Positions 49,286-58,736 of a stretch of 64,000 bases of DNA are shown here, in pieces. The notes beneath the pieces are model-generated. The model did not search any database. It worked only from the letters and a program-made list of their open reading frames with translations, and had not been told where the DNA came from. How positions within the stretch are numbered: position 1 is the first letter of the stretch; the number at the start of each line of letters is the position of its first letter. Where the stretch lies: positions 1-64,000 of the forward strand of contig NZ_JAHXKI010000004.1 in the NCBI RefSeq assembly GCF_019392195.1, in the 5' to 3' direction. Source of the DNA: Marinobacter sp. F4206. Its GTDB lineage: Bacteria > Pseudomonadota > Gammaproteobacteria > Pseudomonadales > Oleiphilaceae. Both the position numbers and the translations under genes were made by a program.

Positions 49286-51390
49286 GCTTCCGCCGCCTTC
49301 ACCGCAACCCGGGTGCCGTTGAACGCGGCATTGCCGGTCAACGCGTCGATGCGTTGTGAGTCGGTAACATCGTTGATGCTGACCCCCGGCTGCGATTCGG
49401 CCACGGTCATGCCGGTATGCTTCCGGTTGTGACCCCAGCCCTGGGGAATGCTGACGACCCCTTCAAACATGTCGTCATCAATTTCCACCGGGAGCCGGAT
49501 ACTGCCGACGGAGGAGGACACCTGTGCCGTCTGGCCGTCCTCCAGCCCGAGCTTCCTCGCGTCCGCCGAATGAATCTGCAGCGTACAGGGGTTCTTGCCC
49601 TTCACCAGGCGATGGGAATTCTGGGTCCAGGTGTTGTGGCTGCGGGCCAGGCGCCGGCTGATCATTGAAAACGGAAAGTCCGGGTCCGAACCCTGGGTGA
49701 GGATCCCGGAGGTTTCCAGACGCTCCAGATCATCAATATGGGGCTCTGGCGCAATGTGAATTCGGCCATCCTCCGTCTGCAGGCGTTGCTCCAGGCAGGG
49801 TTGCAACGGCCCGAGATCAACACCGTGCGGGTTTTCCCTCAGTTTCTCCAGGCTCATGCCCTGTTCACCGTAAGCGCCGTGTCTCAGACCGGCGTCCAGC
49901 ATCATTTCCGGCGTCAGGCCGTCGTCTTCGCGCCCGGTCAGGCGCAGTGCCAGCTCCTTGAGAATTTCCCAGTCGTGTTTCTGGTGCGGTGCCTTGGCGA
50001 ACAGGGGCTCCGAGAACTTGGCCGTGTTGCGCACCGCGAACGAGTTGAAGAAGACATCAAAGTGGGGCACTTCCAGGCCAGTTGTTGCCGGCAAGATGAT
50101 GTCGGCGTACCGGGTGGTCTGGTTCAGATAAATGTCCACGGACACCATGAACTCAAGTGATTCGAAGGCCTCTCCCAGACGGGCGCCATCGGGGCTTGAA
50201 AGCACGGGGTTGCCGGCAATGGTGATCATCGCCCTGATCTGGCCCTCACCGGGCGTGAGGATTTCGTCTGCCAGCGTGGCAACGGGAAATTCGCCATTGT
50301 AGAAGGGCAGTTTCCTGACCCGCGATTCGTAGCGTCCGTAGGAACTGGGTTTGCCCTTGGTACTGCGGACCAGATCGAATGCCGGCTGGGTAAACATGGC
50401 GCCGCCACGTTGATCGAAATTTCCGGTGAGCAGGTTCAACACATTGGTCAGCCACTGGCACAAGCCGCCGAACGACTGGGTAGAAGCCCCCATCCGGCTG
50501 TAGCAAACGGCGGTCGGAGCGTCGGCCATCTCCCGGGCCAGCCGGCGAATGGTCGCGGCGTCAATGCCGCAGGCATCCGCGACGCGCTCCGGCGGGTAAG
50601 GCCTGACCGCCTCTTCCAGTTGGTCAACGCCCTCGATCAGGTGTTCAAGGTGACCAAGCTGGACCCGATCCTCCTCAATCAGGGTGTGAGCCATGGCGAG
50701 CAAGAGCAGGGCGTCGGTTTCTGGCCGGATGAACAGGTGCTCGTCCGACTTCCGGGCGGTTTCCGTGCGGCGCGGATCAACCACCACGACTTTGCCACCC
50801 CGTTCCTGGATGGCTTTGAGGCGCTTGCCAACACCCGGCGCAGTCATCAGGCTGCCGTTGGAAACAATCGGGTTGGCGCCGATGATCAGCATGAAATCCG
50901 TGTGGTCGATGTCGGGAATCGGGATCAGCATGCCCGCGCCGAACATGTAGTTGGACGCCACGTGGTGAGGCAACTGATCGGCGGACGCGGAGCTGTACCG
51001 ATTGTTGCTGCCCAATGCCTTGAAGAAGCTCGGAAAGGTAATGGCGTTGCCGAAGTTGTGCGCGTTCGGGTTACCCAGATAGGTGCCCACCGCATTTTTG
51101 CCGTGGGTCTGCTGAATGCCCTGGATGCGGGTGGTGATTTCCTCGAATGCCTCGTCCCAGGAGATTTCCTTCCAGCCGTCGGTGGTCTTCCTGAGCGGCG
51201 TTTTCAGACGGTCTTTGTCTGTGTAGAAATCCTGGAGGGCGACCGCCTTGGGGCAGATGTGACCGCGACTGAACGGGTCGTCCTTGTCCCCCTTGATGGA
51301 AAGAATTTCCTCGCCCTGCAGTTTGATTTCGAGGCCGCACATGGCTTCGCAAATGTTGCAGGTCCGGTAGTGGGTCTTGGGGTCGCTCAT
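49282..51390 (-). CDS. Molybdopterin-dependent oxidoreductase
   Basis: 702 residues, MopB superfamily. The N-terminal [4Fe-4S] ligands are CNICEAMCGLEI (Cys11, 14, 18) and GHICPKA (about 46). Conserved cofactor blocks include GTYLGNPNAHNFG, DFMLIIGANPIVSNG, DPRRTETARK and the C-terminal RRLARSHNTWTQNSHR. No Tat signal is visible, so it is cytoplasmic. Substrate cannot be assigned: formate-dehydrogenase-like and anaerobic-dehydrogenase groups both fit. It stands alone on its strand. Confidence 0.86.
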   Translation of the reverse strand: MSDPKTHYRTCNICEAMCGLEIKLQGEEILSIKGDKDDPFSRGHICPKAVALQDFYTDKDRLKTPLRKTTDGWKEISWDEAFEEITTRIQGIQQTHGKNAVGTYLGNPNAHNFGNAITFPSFFKALGSNNRYSSASADQLPHHVASNYMFGAGMLIPIPDIDHTDFMLIIGANPIVSNGSLMTAPGVGKRLKAIQERGGKVVVVDPRRTETARKSDEHLFIRPETDALLLLAMAHTLIEEDRVQLGHLEHLIEGVDQLEEAVRPYPPERVADACGIDAATIRRLAREMADAPTAVCYSRMGASTQSFGGLCQWLTNVLNLLTGNFDQRGGAMFTQPAFDLVRSTKGKPSSYGRYESRVRKLPFYNGEFPVATLADEILTPGEGQIRAMITIAGNPVLSSPDGARLGEAFESLEFMVSVDIYLNQTTRYADIILPATTGLEVPHFDVFFNSFAVRNTAKFSEPLFAKAPHQKHDWEILKELALRLTGREDDGLTPEMMLDAGLRHGAYGEQGMSLEKLRENPHGVDLGPLQPCLEQRLQTEDGRIHIAPEPHIDDLERLETSGILTQGSDPDFPFSMISRRLARSHNTWTQNSHRLVKGKNPCTLQIHSADARKLGLEDGQTAQVSSSVGSIRLPVEIDDDMFEGVVSIPQGWGHNRKHTGMTVAESQPGVSINDVTDSQRIDALTGNAAFNGTRVAVKAAEA

Positions 51391-51600
51391 CGGGTATGGC
51401 CTGTTATTGGAATATTTGTCCGGTCAGTATGCCAGTCAGCCCTCGGAATTCCAGCGGTCATAAATGACATTAACTTGGCCATTACCGCCAGTACGCTACA
51501 TTGTCATTCCCATTGTTGCGGTTTCTTTGCTTCCGCTCCGTGCGAGATGCGGTTACGATTCCTTGCATTTGAAATTCAGGTTTTCTCTTGAGGTAAGGCT

Positions 51601-52062
51601 ATGGCACTGCTGGATAAAAAAATTCCACCGTTGGCGCTGACGGTGGTTGCCGGTGTTGGCATCTGGGCGTTGTCGGCGGCTCTGCCCGGAATGTATTTGC
51701 CCGGTTGGCTCCGGCTGTCTGTGTCTCTTATTCTTCTGCTCTTGGGAGTCGGGGTCTGTGCCGCCGGTGTGCTTGAATTCCGACGTGCCCAGACAACCGT
51801 GGATCCTCGCAAACCCGAGTCTTCGGCTTCACTTGTCTCCTCCGGTATTTACTCTGTGACGAGAAATCCAATGTATGTCGGCTTTACGCTTGTGCTGCTT
51901 GCCGTAACCGTTTTCCTGGCATCGCCGTGGTCGTTGCTGATCGTGGTGGCATTTGTTCTCTATCTAAACCGGTATCAGATCCGACCCGAGGAGCACGCAT
52001 TGGTTGAAATCTTCGGGCCAGAGTTTACCGAATACCAGTCCCGCGTCCGGCGGTGGCTTTGA
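51601..52062 (+). CDS. Isoprenylcysteine carboxyl methyltransferase-family protein
   Basis: 153 residues, three to four hydrophobic segments in the first 70 residues and another about 95-120. The C-terminal RNPMYVGFTLVLLAVTVFLAS and RPEEHALVEIFGPEFTEYQS-RVRRW are the conserved S-adenosylmethionine/phospholipid-methyltransferase signature of the PEMT/ICMT group. In bacteria the acceptor is usually unknown. GAGGTAAGGCT precedes the ATG. Confidence 0.9.
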   Translation: MALLDKKIPPLALTVVAGVGIWALSAALPGMYLPGWLRLSVSLILLLLGVGVCAAGVLEFRRAQTTVDPRKPESSASLVSSGIYSVTRNPMYVGFTLVLLAVTVFLASPWSLLIVVAFVLYLNRYQIRPEEHALVEIFGPEFTEYQSRVRRWL

Positions 52063-52329
52063 CCTGTTGTTCTGGCTTCAGAAGAACAGGAAAACGCCGT
52101 AGCGCCTCCTCTTGATAAAACCCGGTGCCCCACTATTCTTAGTTAAGTTCTTTCTTGACGTCTTCAGGCGCAACAGCGCAATGGGCTATCACATACGAGT
52201 GCAGTAGCTCGATTCCCCCCCCCAGGAATGTTTTCGTGCTTCGTAATGATGTTTCGGTGACAGGATTCGTTACAAAAACAGCGAATTGTCCTGTACCCGT
52301 CCGGCATCCAGAAACGGAGGACACCCGTG

Positions 52330-54276
52330 ATGAAACGGATTTTTCTTTCCGCTCTTGTGTTTGTCCTGGCACTGCCAGGAACCTTCCTTTTGATTCCCGA
52401 TGCAGCGTGGGGCCAATTCAAGCCTTCGCGGGAGTCTCTCTCTGACCAGTATCCCGGCAAGGCTTATTCGCCATACGCTCAGCGGAGTTTCCCTGATCGA
52501 GTATTCTGGGGCGACACCCATCTTCATACGGGCTTGTCGATGGATGCGGGTCTTTTCGGTGCACGCTTGGGCCTTGATGATGCCTATCGTTTTGCCCGCG
52601 GCGAGGAGGTAACGGCATCCAGCGGACAGCCCGTGAGACTCTCGAGACCCCTTGATTGGCTGGTGATTGCCGATCACTCGGACGGGATGGGTCTTTTCAA
52701 TGATCTGGCCAGCGGCAAGCCTGAACTTATCGGGTTTGAGCAGGGCAAGCGCTGGTACGAGGGGTTGCAGAAGGGCGGTGACGCCTCGACTGATGCCGCG
52801 CTTGACTTGATTACCACGTTTTCCCAGGGCGAGATGGACCCAGAGATGATGGCGGAATATTCGCCCGGTGGTAAAACCTACCAGACCATCTGGGACAAGG
52901 TGGTTGATGCGGCCGAGCGATTCAATGAACCGGGCCATTTCACGACCATCATCGGTTTCGAATGGACCTCTCTGGTTGCCGGCAACAATCTTCACCGAAA
53001 CGTGTTGTTCCGGGACGGTGCTGATAAAGCCAGTCAGGTTGTGCCGTATACCACCCAGTCGCCGGTTGGCTCCACGGATCCCCTCGATTTGTATGCGTGG
53101 TTGGAGAACTACGAGAAAACCACAGGTGGCTCGGTACTGGCTCTGGCGCATAATGGCAATCTGTCCAACGGGATCATGTTCCCGGTTGATGCCCAGTACA
53201 CCGGAAAAGACATAGATGAAGAGTATGTGCGTTTGAGGGGTAAGTGGGAGCCCATGTATGAGATCACCCAGATCAAGGGCGATGGAGAGGCCCACCCCTT
53301 TCTCTCCCCGGATGATGCCTTTGCCGATTACGAAACCTGGGATGCGGGCAATCTCGATCTCTCGGAAGCCAAAACCGACGACATGCTCCAATACGAATAT
53401 GCCCGGGAAGCACTTAAGAATGGCCTGAAGCTTGAGGAGCGGCTTGGCACCAACCCCTACAAGTTTGGTCTGGTTGGTTCCACCGACAGCCACACGGCGC
53501 TTTCTGCAGTTGAAGAAGACAACTTCTTCGGTAAGGCGACGAACGTCGAGCCCAAACCCGACCGCATGGACCACCCCTTTGCGAAGACGGAAGAAGGTGT
53601 TTACGAGGGGTATGAACTCACAGCCTCCGGCTACACCGGTGTCTGGGCCACCGAGAACACTCGGGCGGCGATCTTCGATGCCATGGAACGCAAAGAGGTT
53701 TACGGAACAACGGGCCCGCGCATGCTCGTTCGTTTCTTTGGAGGATGGGACTACACCGATGAGGACCTGAATAGCCGTCAGCCGGCGTTCCGGGGCTACG
53801 AAAAGGGTGTGCCCATGGGTAAGGATCTGCCAGCCAGAACCGGTGATTCATCGCCAACCTTTATGGTCTATGCGCTTCGCGATCCGATTGGTGCAAATCT
53901 TGACCGGATCCAGATTGTGAAGGGGTGGCTGGACAGTGACGGCGAAACGCACGAAAAGGTCTATGATGTGGCCTGGTCGACGGGCCGGGAGCTGGATGCT
54001 GACGGCGCATTACCGCCGGTCGGCAACACCGTGGATATCGAGAACGCCAACTGGACCAACACCATTGGTGCCTCGGAGTTGGCCACCGTCTGGAGCGACC
54101 CGGATTTCGATGAGTCCCAGTCAGCGTTTTATTACGCGCGAGTATTGGAAATCCCGACACCTCGCTGGGTGGTCTATGACGCCATGCGTTTCGATGTAGA
54201 GATTCCTGAGGGGGCTGAAACCGCGGGGCAGGAGAGGGCTTATACCTCTCCCATCTGGTACTCGCCTGAAGAATGA
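52330..54276 (+). CDS. DUF3604 exported PHP-like protein
   Basis: 648 residues. Signal peptide about 1-28 (hydrophobic [16 protein letters not shown], cleaved near AWG-Q). DUF3604 belongs to the PHP-like metal-hydrolase fold: [15 protein letters not shown] (about 59-73), [13 protein letters not shown] (about 113-125), IGFEWTS, and [14 protein letters not shown] (about 380). The His/Asp set would hold metals. Function of the family is not established. ATG 52330 has GGAGGA about 8 bases upstream (GTG 52327 is the in-frame alternative). Confidence 0.9.
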   Translation: MKRIFLSALVFVLALPGTFLLIPDAAWGQFKPSRESLSDQYPGKAYSPYAQRSFPDRVFWGDTHLHTGLSMDAGLFGARLGLDDAYRFARGEEVTASSGQPVRLSRPLDWLVIADHSDGMGLFNDLASGKPELIGFEQGKRWYEGLQKGGDASTDAALDLITTFSQGEMDPEMMAEYSPGGKTYQTIWDKVVDAAERFNEPGHFTTIIGFEWTSLVAGNNLHRNVLFRDGADKASQVVPYTTQSPVGSTDPLDLYAWLENYEKTTGGSVLALAHNGNLSNGIMFPVDAQYTGKDIDEEYVRLRGKWEPMYEITQIKGDGEAHPFLSPDDAFADYETWDAGNLDLSEAKTDDMLQYEYAREALKNGLKLEERLGTNPYKFGLVGSTDSHTALSAVEEDNFFGKATNVEPKPDRMDHPFAKTEEGVYEGYELTASGYTGVWATENTRAAIFDAMERKEVYGTTGPRMLVRFFGGWDYTDEDLNSRQPAFRGYEKGVPMGKDLPARTGDSSPTFMVYALRDPIGANLDRIQIVKGWLDSDGETHEKVYDVAWSTGRELDADGALPPVGNTVDIENANWTNTIGASELATVWSDPDFDESQSAFYYARVLEIPTPRWVVYDAMRFDVEIPEGAETAGQERAYTSPIWYSPEE

Positions 54277-54282
54277 TTGATC

Positions 54283-54332
54283 GTTTTGCTTCGACAGACA
54301 GAGCATCCCGTTCTGAACCGTCGAAGCAAAAC
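54283..54332. repeat. Perfect 13-bp inverted repeat downstream of the DUF3604 gene
   Basis: GTTTTGCTTCGAC (54283-54295) and GTCGAAGCAAAAC (54320-54332) are exact complements separated by 24 bases. There is no adjacent T run on either strand. It could be a terminator, an mRNA 3' stabilising hairpin or a mobile-element scar. The rest of 54333-54555 holds no supported gene; a 35-codon frame on the minus strand (54359-54466) looks protein-like but is too short to call. Confidence 0.6.
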
Positions 54333-54555
54333 ACTTCTGGTAGGTCGTTGTGCTCGTGTTATGCCACGAGTTTTGATCCGCTGTACTCCATCTCATCCAT
54401 GAACTTCCCAAGGCCTTTGCCTCTGTCGGTTCCGTTCACGGAAGAGGTGGTCATAGCAAAGGTCATTACGGAGTGTGCGACGGCATCTGACTGCACGAAA
54501 AGAGGGCTGGGGAGGGTTTTTGTGACGCTTCAAGGGACATTTGTGGACGGATCTG

Positions 54556-55122
54556 TTACCGGCCCGGGCGGGACTCGATATCCACCACTCGGCCGTTTTT
54601 CAGGGTGACAACCTGACGGAACTGGTTTCTTGAAAAGTCGTATAGCCATTCCTGAACAAGCACGGGTTGCAGCACCTGCCAGGTTTCAGAACGCCTCCGG
54701 GACGTCGGCATCCGCCATTCCACCCGTTTGGACGCGGGTTCACCGCAGCGCGTAATCAGCTCGTACTCGTTCTGGATGTGTCGAAGGGTGCCGGGATCGC
54801 AGGTGCCCATGTTAGTCGTATGGAAGCCGTAACCCAGAGTTTCCACCCGTGCCAATTTTCCATTACGAAAAATCAGACGGCGAATGAACCGTTGTGGTCC
54901 CGGGTTGTAGTACCAATGCATTTCCGTTTGTACCACCCCCAGCCCCGGGACAGCCGCAGAGGGGTACTCTGCAATGTAATCCGGCGGCCCGCAGCGTTCC
55001 TCCACCTCGATCGGCCAGGCATCGTCACTTACCAGCGACGCGCCACAGCGAAGTGCGCCCTGAACCGTTGGGGCGAACGCAATCAGGGCTAGCAGCAGGG
55101 TGAGGTAGTGAGGCTTGATCAT
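54556..55122 (-). CDS. DUF2845 exported protein
   Basis: 188 residues with a signal peptide (1-22, ending TVQGA). The mature domain has the DUF2845 pattern: LRCGASLVSDDAWPIEVEERCGPP near the start and, later, ELITRCGEPASKRVEWR, two Cys-Gly-x-Pro units typical of the family, followed by VLVQEWLYDFSRNQFRQVV. Two Cys pairs may form disulfides. Function unknown; located alone. Confidence 0.86.
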   Translation of the reverse strand: MIKPHYLTLLLALIAFAPTVQGALRCGASLVSDDAWPIEVEERCGPPDYIAEYPSAAVPGLGVVQTEMHWYYNPGPQRFIRRLIFRNGKLARVETLGYGFHTTNMGTCDPGTLRHIQNEYELITRCGEPASKRVEWRMPTSRRRSETWQVLQPVLVQEWLYDFSRNQFRQVVTLKNGRVVDIESRPGR

Positions 55123-55293
55123 AGTCTGGTTTTTTCGCTTCTAGTGCATGAAAACTAGTGTACTCCGGGGGCTTGCAGGTGGACTAAAAACCTTGATTGT
55201 TTTTCAGACGAATCTTTCGCTCCTGCGCGCGTGACAAAATGTCCGTGCATGCTACGGTTAATAATCATGGGCTTTTTTAGGGAGCAAGAGGCC

Positions 55294-56115
55294 ATGTTTC
55301 AGCGAACAAAGGTGTTACTGCATCAAGTAGAACAGATTCCCTTTATTAATCATGCCCTTGACAGGCACTACGCCAAAGAATTTGCAAGTGCAACCAATGT
55401 AAACTGGTTCAAGGGCGTGTACCCGGACTTTGCAGCGGCCATTGCCGACGCGCCCGCCAGCAAGCCTCTGGGGTATGACCACGATGCCCCGGCCTCCGCA
55501 GAGATGTACCGATTCCGTATGCAGTCGATTTCCCCTTGTGACTATGCGGTCGCATTCTGGCTCAACCGGTTGATGGAGCCCAACCAGAAGTTGCTCGATT
55601 TCGGTGGTCATGTGGGTGTGCTGTACTACGCACTCAAAAAGTACCTGACGTTCCCCGAGCCCTTTGAATGGCAGATTTTCGATGTTCCGGCCGTCATCAG
55701 GGAGGCGAGAAAGTTTGCGGCGGGTAACGGTAATTCCGGGCACCTGAGCTTTATTGACGACTTGTCGCAGGCGGCAGCCAGTGACTGGGTGCTGTTTTCC
55801 GGCTCACTCCAGTATGTCGAGGAGCCCGTGAGTTCGATCATCGAACGACTGCCGCACCGGCCGACCTATATTCTGATCAATATGCTGCCGGTCCATCCAC
55901 GGGAAGGCTACGTGACGCTGCAAAACATCAGCACAGCGTTCTGTCCCTACCGGATCTACAGCGCGGCGGAGCTGTTAGAAGATATCGGGAAACTGAATGG
56001 CGAAGTCATTGATGAGTGGAGGAACACGGACAAGGAGTGCATCATCCCCTATCATGAGGATCATTCTCTGCATTACTATCGCGGAATGCTGGTACGCCTG
56101 AACTCTGGTCACTGA
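55294..56115 (+). CDS. TIGR04325-type putative methyltransferase
   Basis: 273 residues from ATG 55294; in-frame ATG 55267 (9 codons longer) and 55231 are possible. SAM-binding-like motif NQKLLDFGGHVGVLYYALKKYL (about 94-115) and the acidic strand FEWQIFDVPAVIREA follow the Rossmann methyltransferase order, and the conserved LFSGSLQYVEEP region matches TIGR04325, a family often found in polysaccharide or antibiotic loci. The acceptor is unknown; no such locus surrounds it. Confidence 0.83.
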   Translation: MFQRTKVLLHQVEQIPFINHALDRHYAKEFASATNVNWFKGVYPDFAAAIADAPASKPLGYDHDAPASAEMYRFRMQSISPCDYAVAFWLNRLMEPNQKLLDFGGHVGVLYYALKKYLTFPEPFEWQIFDVPAVIREARKFAAGNGNSGHLSFIDDLSQAAASDWVLFSGSLQYVEEPVSSIIERLPHRPTYILINMLPVHPREGYVTLQNISTAFCPYRIYSAAELLEDIGKLNGEVIDEWRNTDKECIIPYHEDHSLHYYRGMLVRLNSGH

Positions 56116-56208
56116 GTACGGCGATGTGCTTTGATCGCTCGCCTGACCGAAACGGGACGGCAGAGGGCGGCAGGATAGTCGGCCGCCCAAACGCCTGGAT
56201 TGCGAGCG

Positions 56209-56970
56209 TCAGAACTGCATGTGCTGGCCACCGTTCGCCGCGATATTGGAGCCGGTTATAAAACCCGAGCCGTCTCCGGCGAGGAAATCGACAATGCGGG
56301 CAATCTCCTCGGGCTCGCCGAGTCGACCGACGGGTATCTGGGCAATGATTTTTTTCCTGACGTCCTCAGGGACCGCCAATACCATATCCGTTGCTATATA
56401 GCCGGGAGAGATGGTGTTAACGGTAATGCCTTTACTGGCAACCTCCTGTGCCAATGACATGGTCAAACCGTGCATGCCCGCCTTGCTGGCCGCGTAATTC
56501 ACTTGTCCAAACTGACCTTTCTGACCATTGATCGACGAAATGTTCAGAATTCGTCCAAAGCCCCGTTCCAGCATCAGCGGGATAACGCTGCGGCACATGT
56601 TAAAGGTGCCGGTAAGGTTAACGTCGATGACCGTTTGCCACTGATCAACAAACATTTTTTTGAGAGTCGCATCCCTTGTCACCCCGGCAGCATTCACCAG
56701 CACGGCGATAGGGCCGTGAACCTCCTCAAGATCGAGGACAATGTTTTTGCAGGCTTCATGGTCTGACACGTCGAGCACACAGGCTTCAATATTAAAGCCA
56801 AGCTCTTTCTGTTGTTTGCTCCAGGCCTCGGCTTTGGCTTGGCTGGCAGATGCTGCGATGACGGTAAAACCGGACTGTTCCAAGGCCTGACAAATAGCGG
56901 TTCCAATACCCCCGGTCCCGCCGGTCACCAGTGCAATCTGTTTTGTTTTTGGAGAGGTGTGTGCAGACAT
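56209..56970 (-). CDS. phaB: Acetoacetyl-CoA reductase
   Basis: 253 residues, short-chain dehydrogenase/reductase. NADPH-binding ALVTGGTGGIGTAICQAL (about 13-30), NAAGVTRDATLKKM (about 90) and the Ser/Tyr/Lys catalytic triad NISSINGQKGQFGQVNYAASKAG (about 143-163). The ending NIAANGGQHMQF is characteristic of PhaB. It reduces acetoacetyl-CoA to 3-hydroxybutyryl-CoA for polyhydroxybutyrate storage. phaA and phaC are not in the window, so the pathway is split. Confidence 0.92.
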   Translation of the reverse strand: MSAHTSPKTKQIALVTGGTGGIGTAICQALEQSGFTVIAASASQAKAEAWSKQQKELGFNIEACVLDVSDHEACKNIVLDLEEVHGPIAVLVNAAGVTRDATLKKMFVDQWQTVIDVNLTGTFNMCRSVIPLMLERGFGRILNISSINGQKGQFGQVNYAASKAGMHGLTMSLAQEVASKGITVNTISPGYIATDMVLAVPEDVRKKIIAQIPVGRLGEPEEIARIVDFLAGDGSGFITGSNIAANGGQHMQF

Positions 56971-57197
56971 AAATGAGTCCCTTTATTTATCTCTTGTGGT
57001 CAAGTCAGCTTATTGCTGTGGTTAAAACATGACCGATTCTGACGGTATGTGAATAACTCACATTGATCTCAGTCATGCTTTGCATTTAAAGATCGCAATG
57101 GCATAGAGGATCTAAGACGAATGGATAAGGGAGGGGGCAAGAGAGAAGAGCGGTCTCCGGAGACCATCAGGGTTCGGGTGTTAGCGACACGTCGTTC

Positions 57198-57227
57198 GCC
57201 CGCCAACGCGTCATCGCGTTGGCGGGC
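57198..57227. terminator. Strong hairpin downstream of the OmpA-family gene
   Basis: GCCCGCCAACGCG and CGCGTTGGCGGGC form a perfect 13-bp stem around a TCAT loop, 16 bases past the stop of the gene at 57243. No T run follows on the minus strand, while ATTTC follows on the plus strand, so termination strength is uncertain. Confidence 0.65.
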
Positions 57228-57242
57228 ATTTCATGTCGGTGC

Positions 57243-58031
57243 TTACCGTTTGTCGATGTTTCCGGACTCGTCCGAAATCACGATCTCGACCCGACGGTTT
57301 TGCTGTCGCCCTGAACTGGTATTGTTGCTGGCGACGGGATAGGCCTCACCATAGCCCTCAACTTCAACCCGGCTGCTGGAGATCCCCATGCCCAGCAGGG
57401 AATCGTACACGGCCATGGCACGACGCTCGGACAGGCGCTGGTTATAGGACTCTTCCCCGGTGCTGTCGGTGTAGCCTTCGATTCGCACCCGGCGATTCTC
57501 GTACTCGCGCATGAACTCGGCCAGGCGTGAGACGGTCCGCTCTCCCGAGCTCTTCAGTTCCGCCTCGTTCAGGTCAAACAGCACGTCCCCAAGCGTCAGC
57601 ACCATGCCTCGATCGGTTTGTTCCGCCTTCAGCGCTTCCATCTCGGCCCGAAGTTTCTCGGCCTCGCTGGTTTTCATCTGCAGTTGCATCTGTCGGCGAC
57701 GTTCTTCAGCAGAGGCGACCTCGTCCTGCAGGGACGCACGCATGCCTTGCTGCTGGGCAATCTGCGCATGCCGCAGCGCCAGATAGGCTGCCTGATCGAC
57801 CCGGGGATCATCGGCGTCTTCCTCCAGTAAGTTCTCGGCTCTTTCCAGCTCGGTCTTGGCGGCCCGAAGCTGGCTGTCCCCACTACGGGCCACGTCTGGG
57901 TCGTTCTCGATACTCATGTAGGTCGATCGAGCCTCATCGAGTGTTTCGTTGTAGGGGGGCGAACTGGCGCAGCCTGCCATCAGTGTGAACAGCCCGATCA
58001 CGATGCTTAGTGAAAGTGTGCGCTTCATCAT
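57243..58031 (-). CDS. OmpA-family lipoprotein with DUF4398 domain
   Basis: 262 residues. Lipobox TLMAGC (Cys about 20). Residues 25-85 are DUF4398 (LDEARSTYMSIENDPDVARSG-SQLRAAKTELERAENLL), a coiled-coil helical hairpin, and about 90-140 continue as coiled coil. The last 120 residues are the OmpA C-terminal peptidoglycan-binding domain: LGDVLFDLNEAELKSSGE, RIEGYTDSTGEESYNQRLSERRAMAVYDSL and GRQQNRRVEIVI. ATG 58031 follows AAGGAG by 6 bases. Co-directional with the DUF4398 lipoprotein 20 bases upstream. Confidence 0.92.
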   Translation of the reverse strand: MMKRTLSLSIVIGLFTLMAGCASSPPYNETLDEARSTYMSIENDPDVARSGDSQLRAAKTELERAENLLEEDADDPRVDQAAYLALRHAQIAQQQGMRASLQDEVASAEERRRQMQLQMKTSEAEKLRAEMEALKAEQTDRGMVLTLGDVLFDLNEAELKSSGERTVSRLAEFMREYENRRVRIEGYTDSTGEESYNQRLSERRAMAVYDSLLGMGISSSRVEVEGYGEAYPVASNNTSSGRQQNRRVEIVISDESGNIDKR

Positions 58032-58051
58032 CTCAGTCTCCTTGTCCGGGC

Positions 58052-58444
58052 TCACGGTTGATCCGTCTCGAGTTCGTTCTGAAGGTCTTCGATACTGCGG
58101 CTGATCTCAGCCACGGCGCGCTGGGTCTTTTCAGTCTCGGCGCGGGCGCCTGCTAGTTGCGCATCGACAGCAGCCTGTTCCAGGAGCCGTCTTGCTTCCG
58201 TGTAATCCTCCTCCTCGGGGTCCGATTTATCCATCAGCTCACGGGCGTCGGCCACTTTGTTCTGAGCGTCATTCAGCAAGACTGGATCGAATTGCCGGGC
58301 ATCGTTAGCTTCGGCCTGTTGAATGGATGACTCGGCTATTTGCAGCTCGCTGGTTGGCTTGGGGCCGGGACCGGCACAGGCCATTAACGCTGCTGTCAGG
58401 GTGAGTATCACGAATGTGCGTGGTATCAGTTTGTGCGGCTTCAT
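58052..58444 (-). CDS. DUF4398 lipoprotein
   Basis: 130 residues. Signal peptide with lipobox ALMACAG (Cys about 23). The mature region is a helical hairpin of DUF4398 type: ESSIQQAEANDARQFDPVLL, DAQNKVADARELMDKSDPEEEDYTEARRLLEQAAVDAQLAGARAE in outline. It is the upstream partner of the OmpA/DUF4398 gene and could bind it or peptidoglycan; the pair is conserved in many gammaproteobacteria with unknown role. The 292 bases upstream (58445-58736) hold no gene I can support. Confidence 0.88.
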   Translation of the reverse strand: MKPHKLIPRTFVILTLTAALMACAGPGPKPTSELQIAESSIQQAEANDARQFDPVLLNDAQNKVADARELMDKSDPEEEDYTEARRLLEQAAVDAQLAGARAETEKTQRAVAEISRSIEDLQNELETDQP

Positions 58445-58736
58445 CTAGGAGCTCCCTTTTCTACGGTGTAACCCGCCGTCCGGCGGCGCAAGCAGGAATG
58501 TCAAAAAATGTAAAACCACTGGCTACACTATAGCAGCGGATTTGAAAATCGCTGTATACAAGCGTCGACCGTCTGAGTTTCTGAAATTAGGGGCGCGACC
58601 TACAGCTGAATTTGAATCGTCTTCTAAGCTCCAATCGGGAACTGGTCCTGTCTGGCTTAAGTGGCGTATGACTTACAGGAAATGCTCAGCGCAGCGGCCT
58701 GAGTGAAACATTTCACCGCTAGGAGAAAATTTAGCT

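Noticed and set aside
50410-51591. 393-codon open frame on the plus strand opposite the molybdopterin oxidoreductase
   Set aside because: Shadow of a real gene: the minus-strand product has iron-sulfur and cofactor motifs, the plus-strand one has none.
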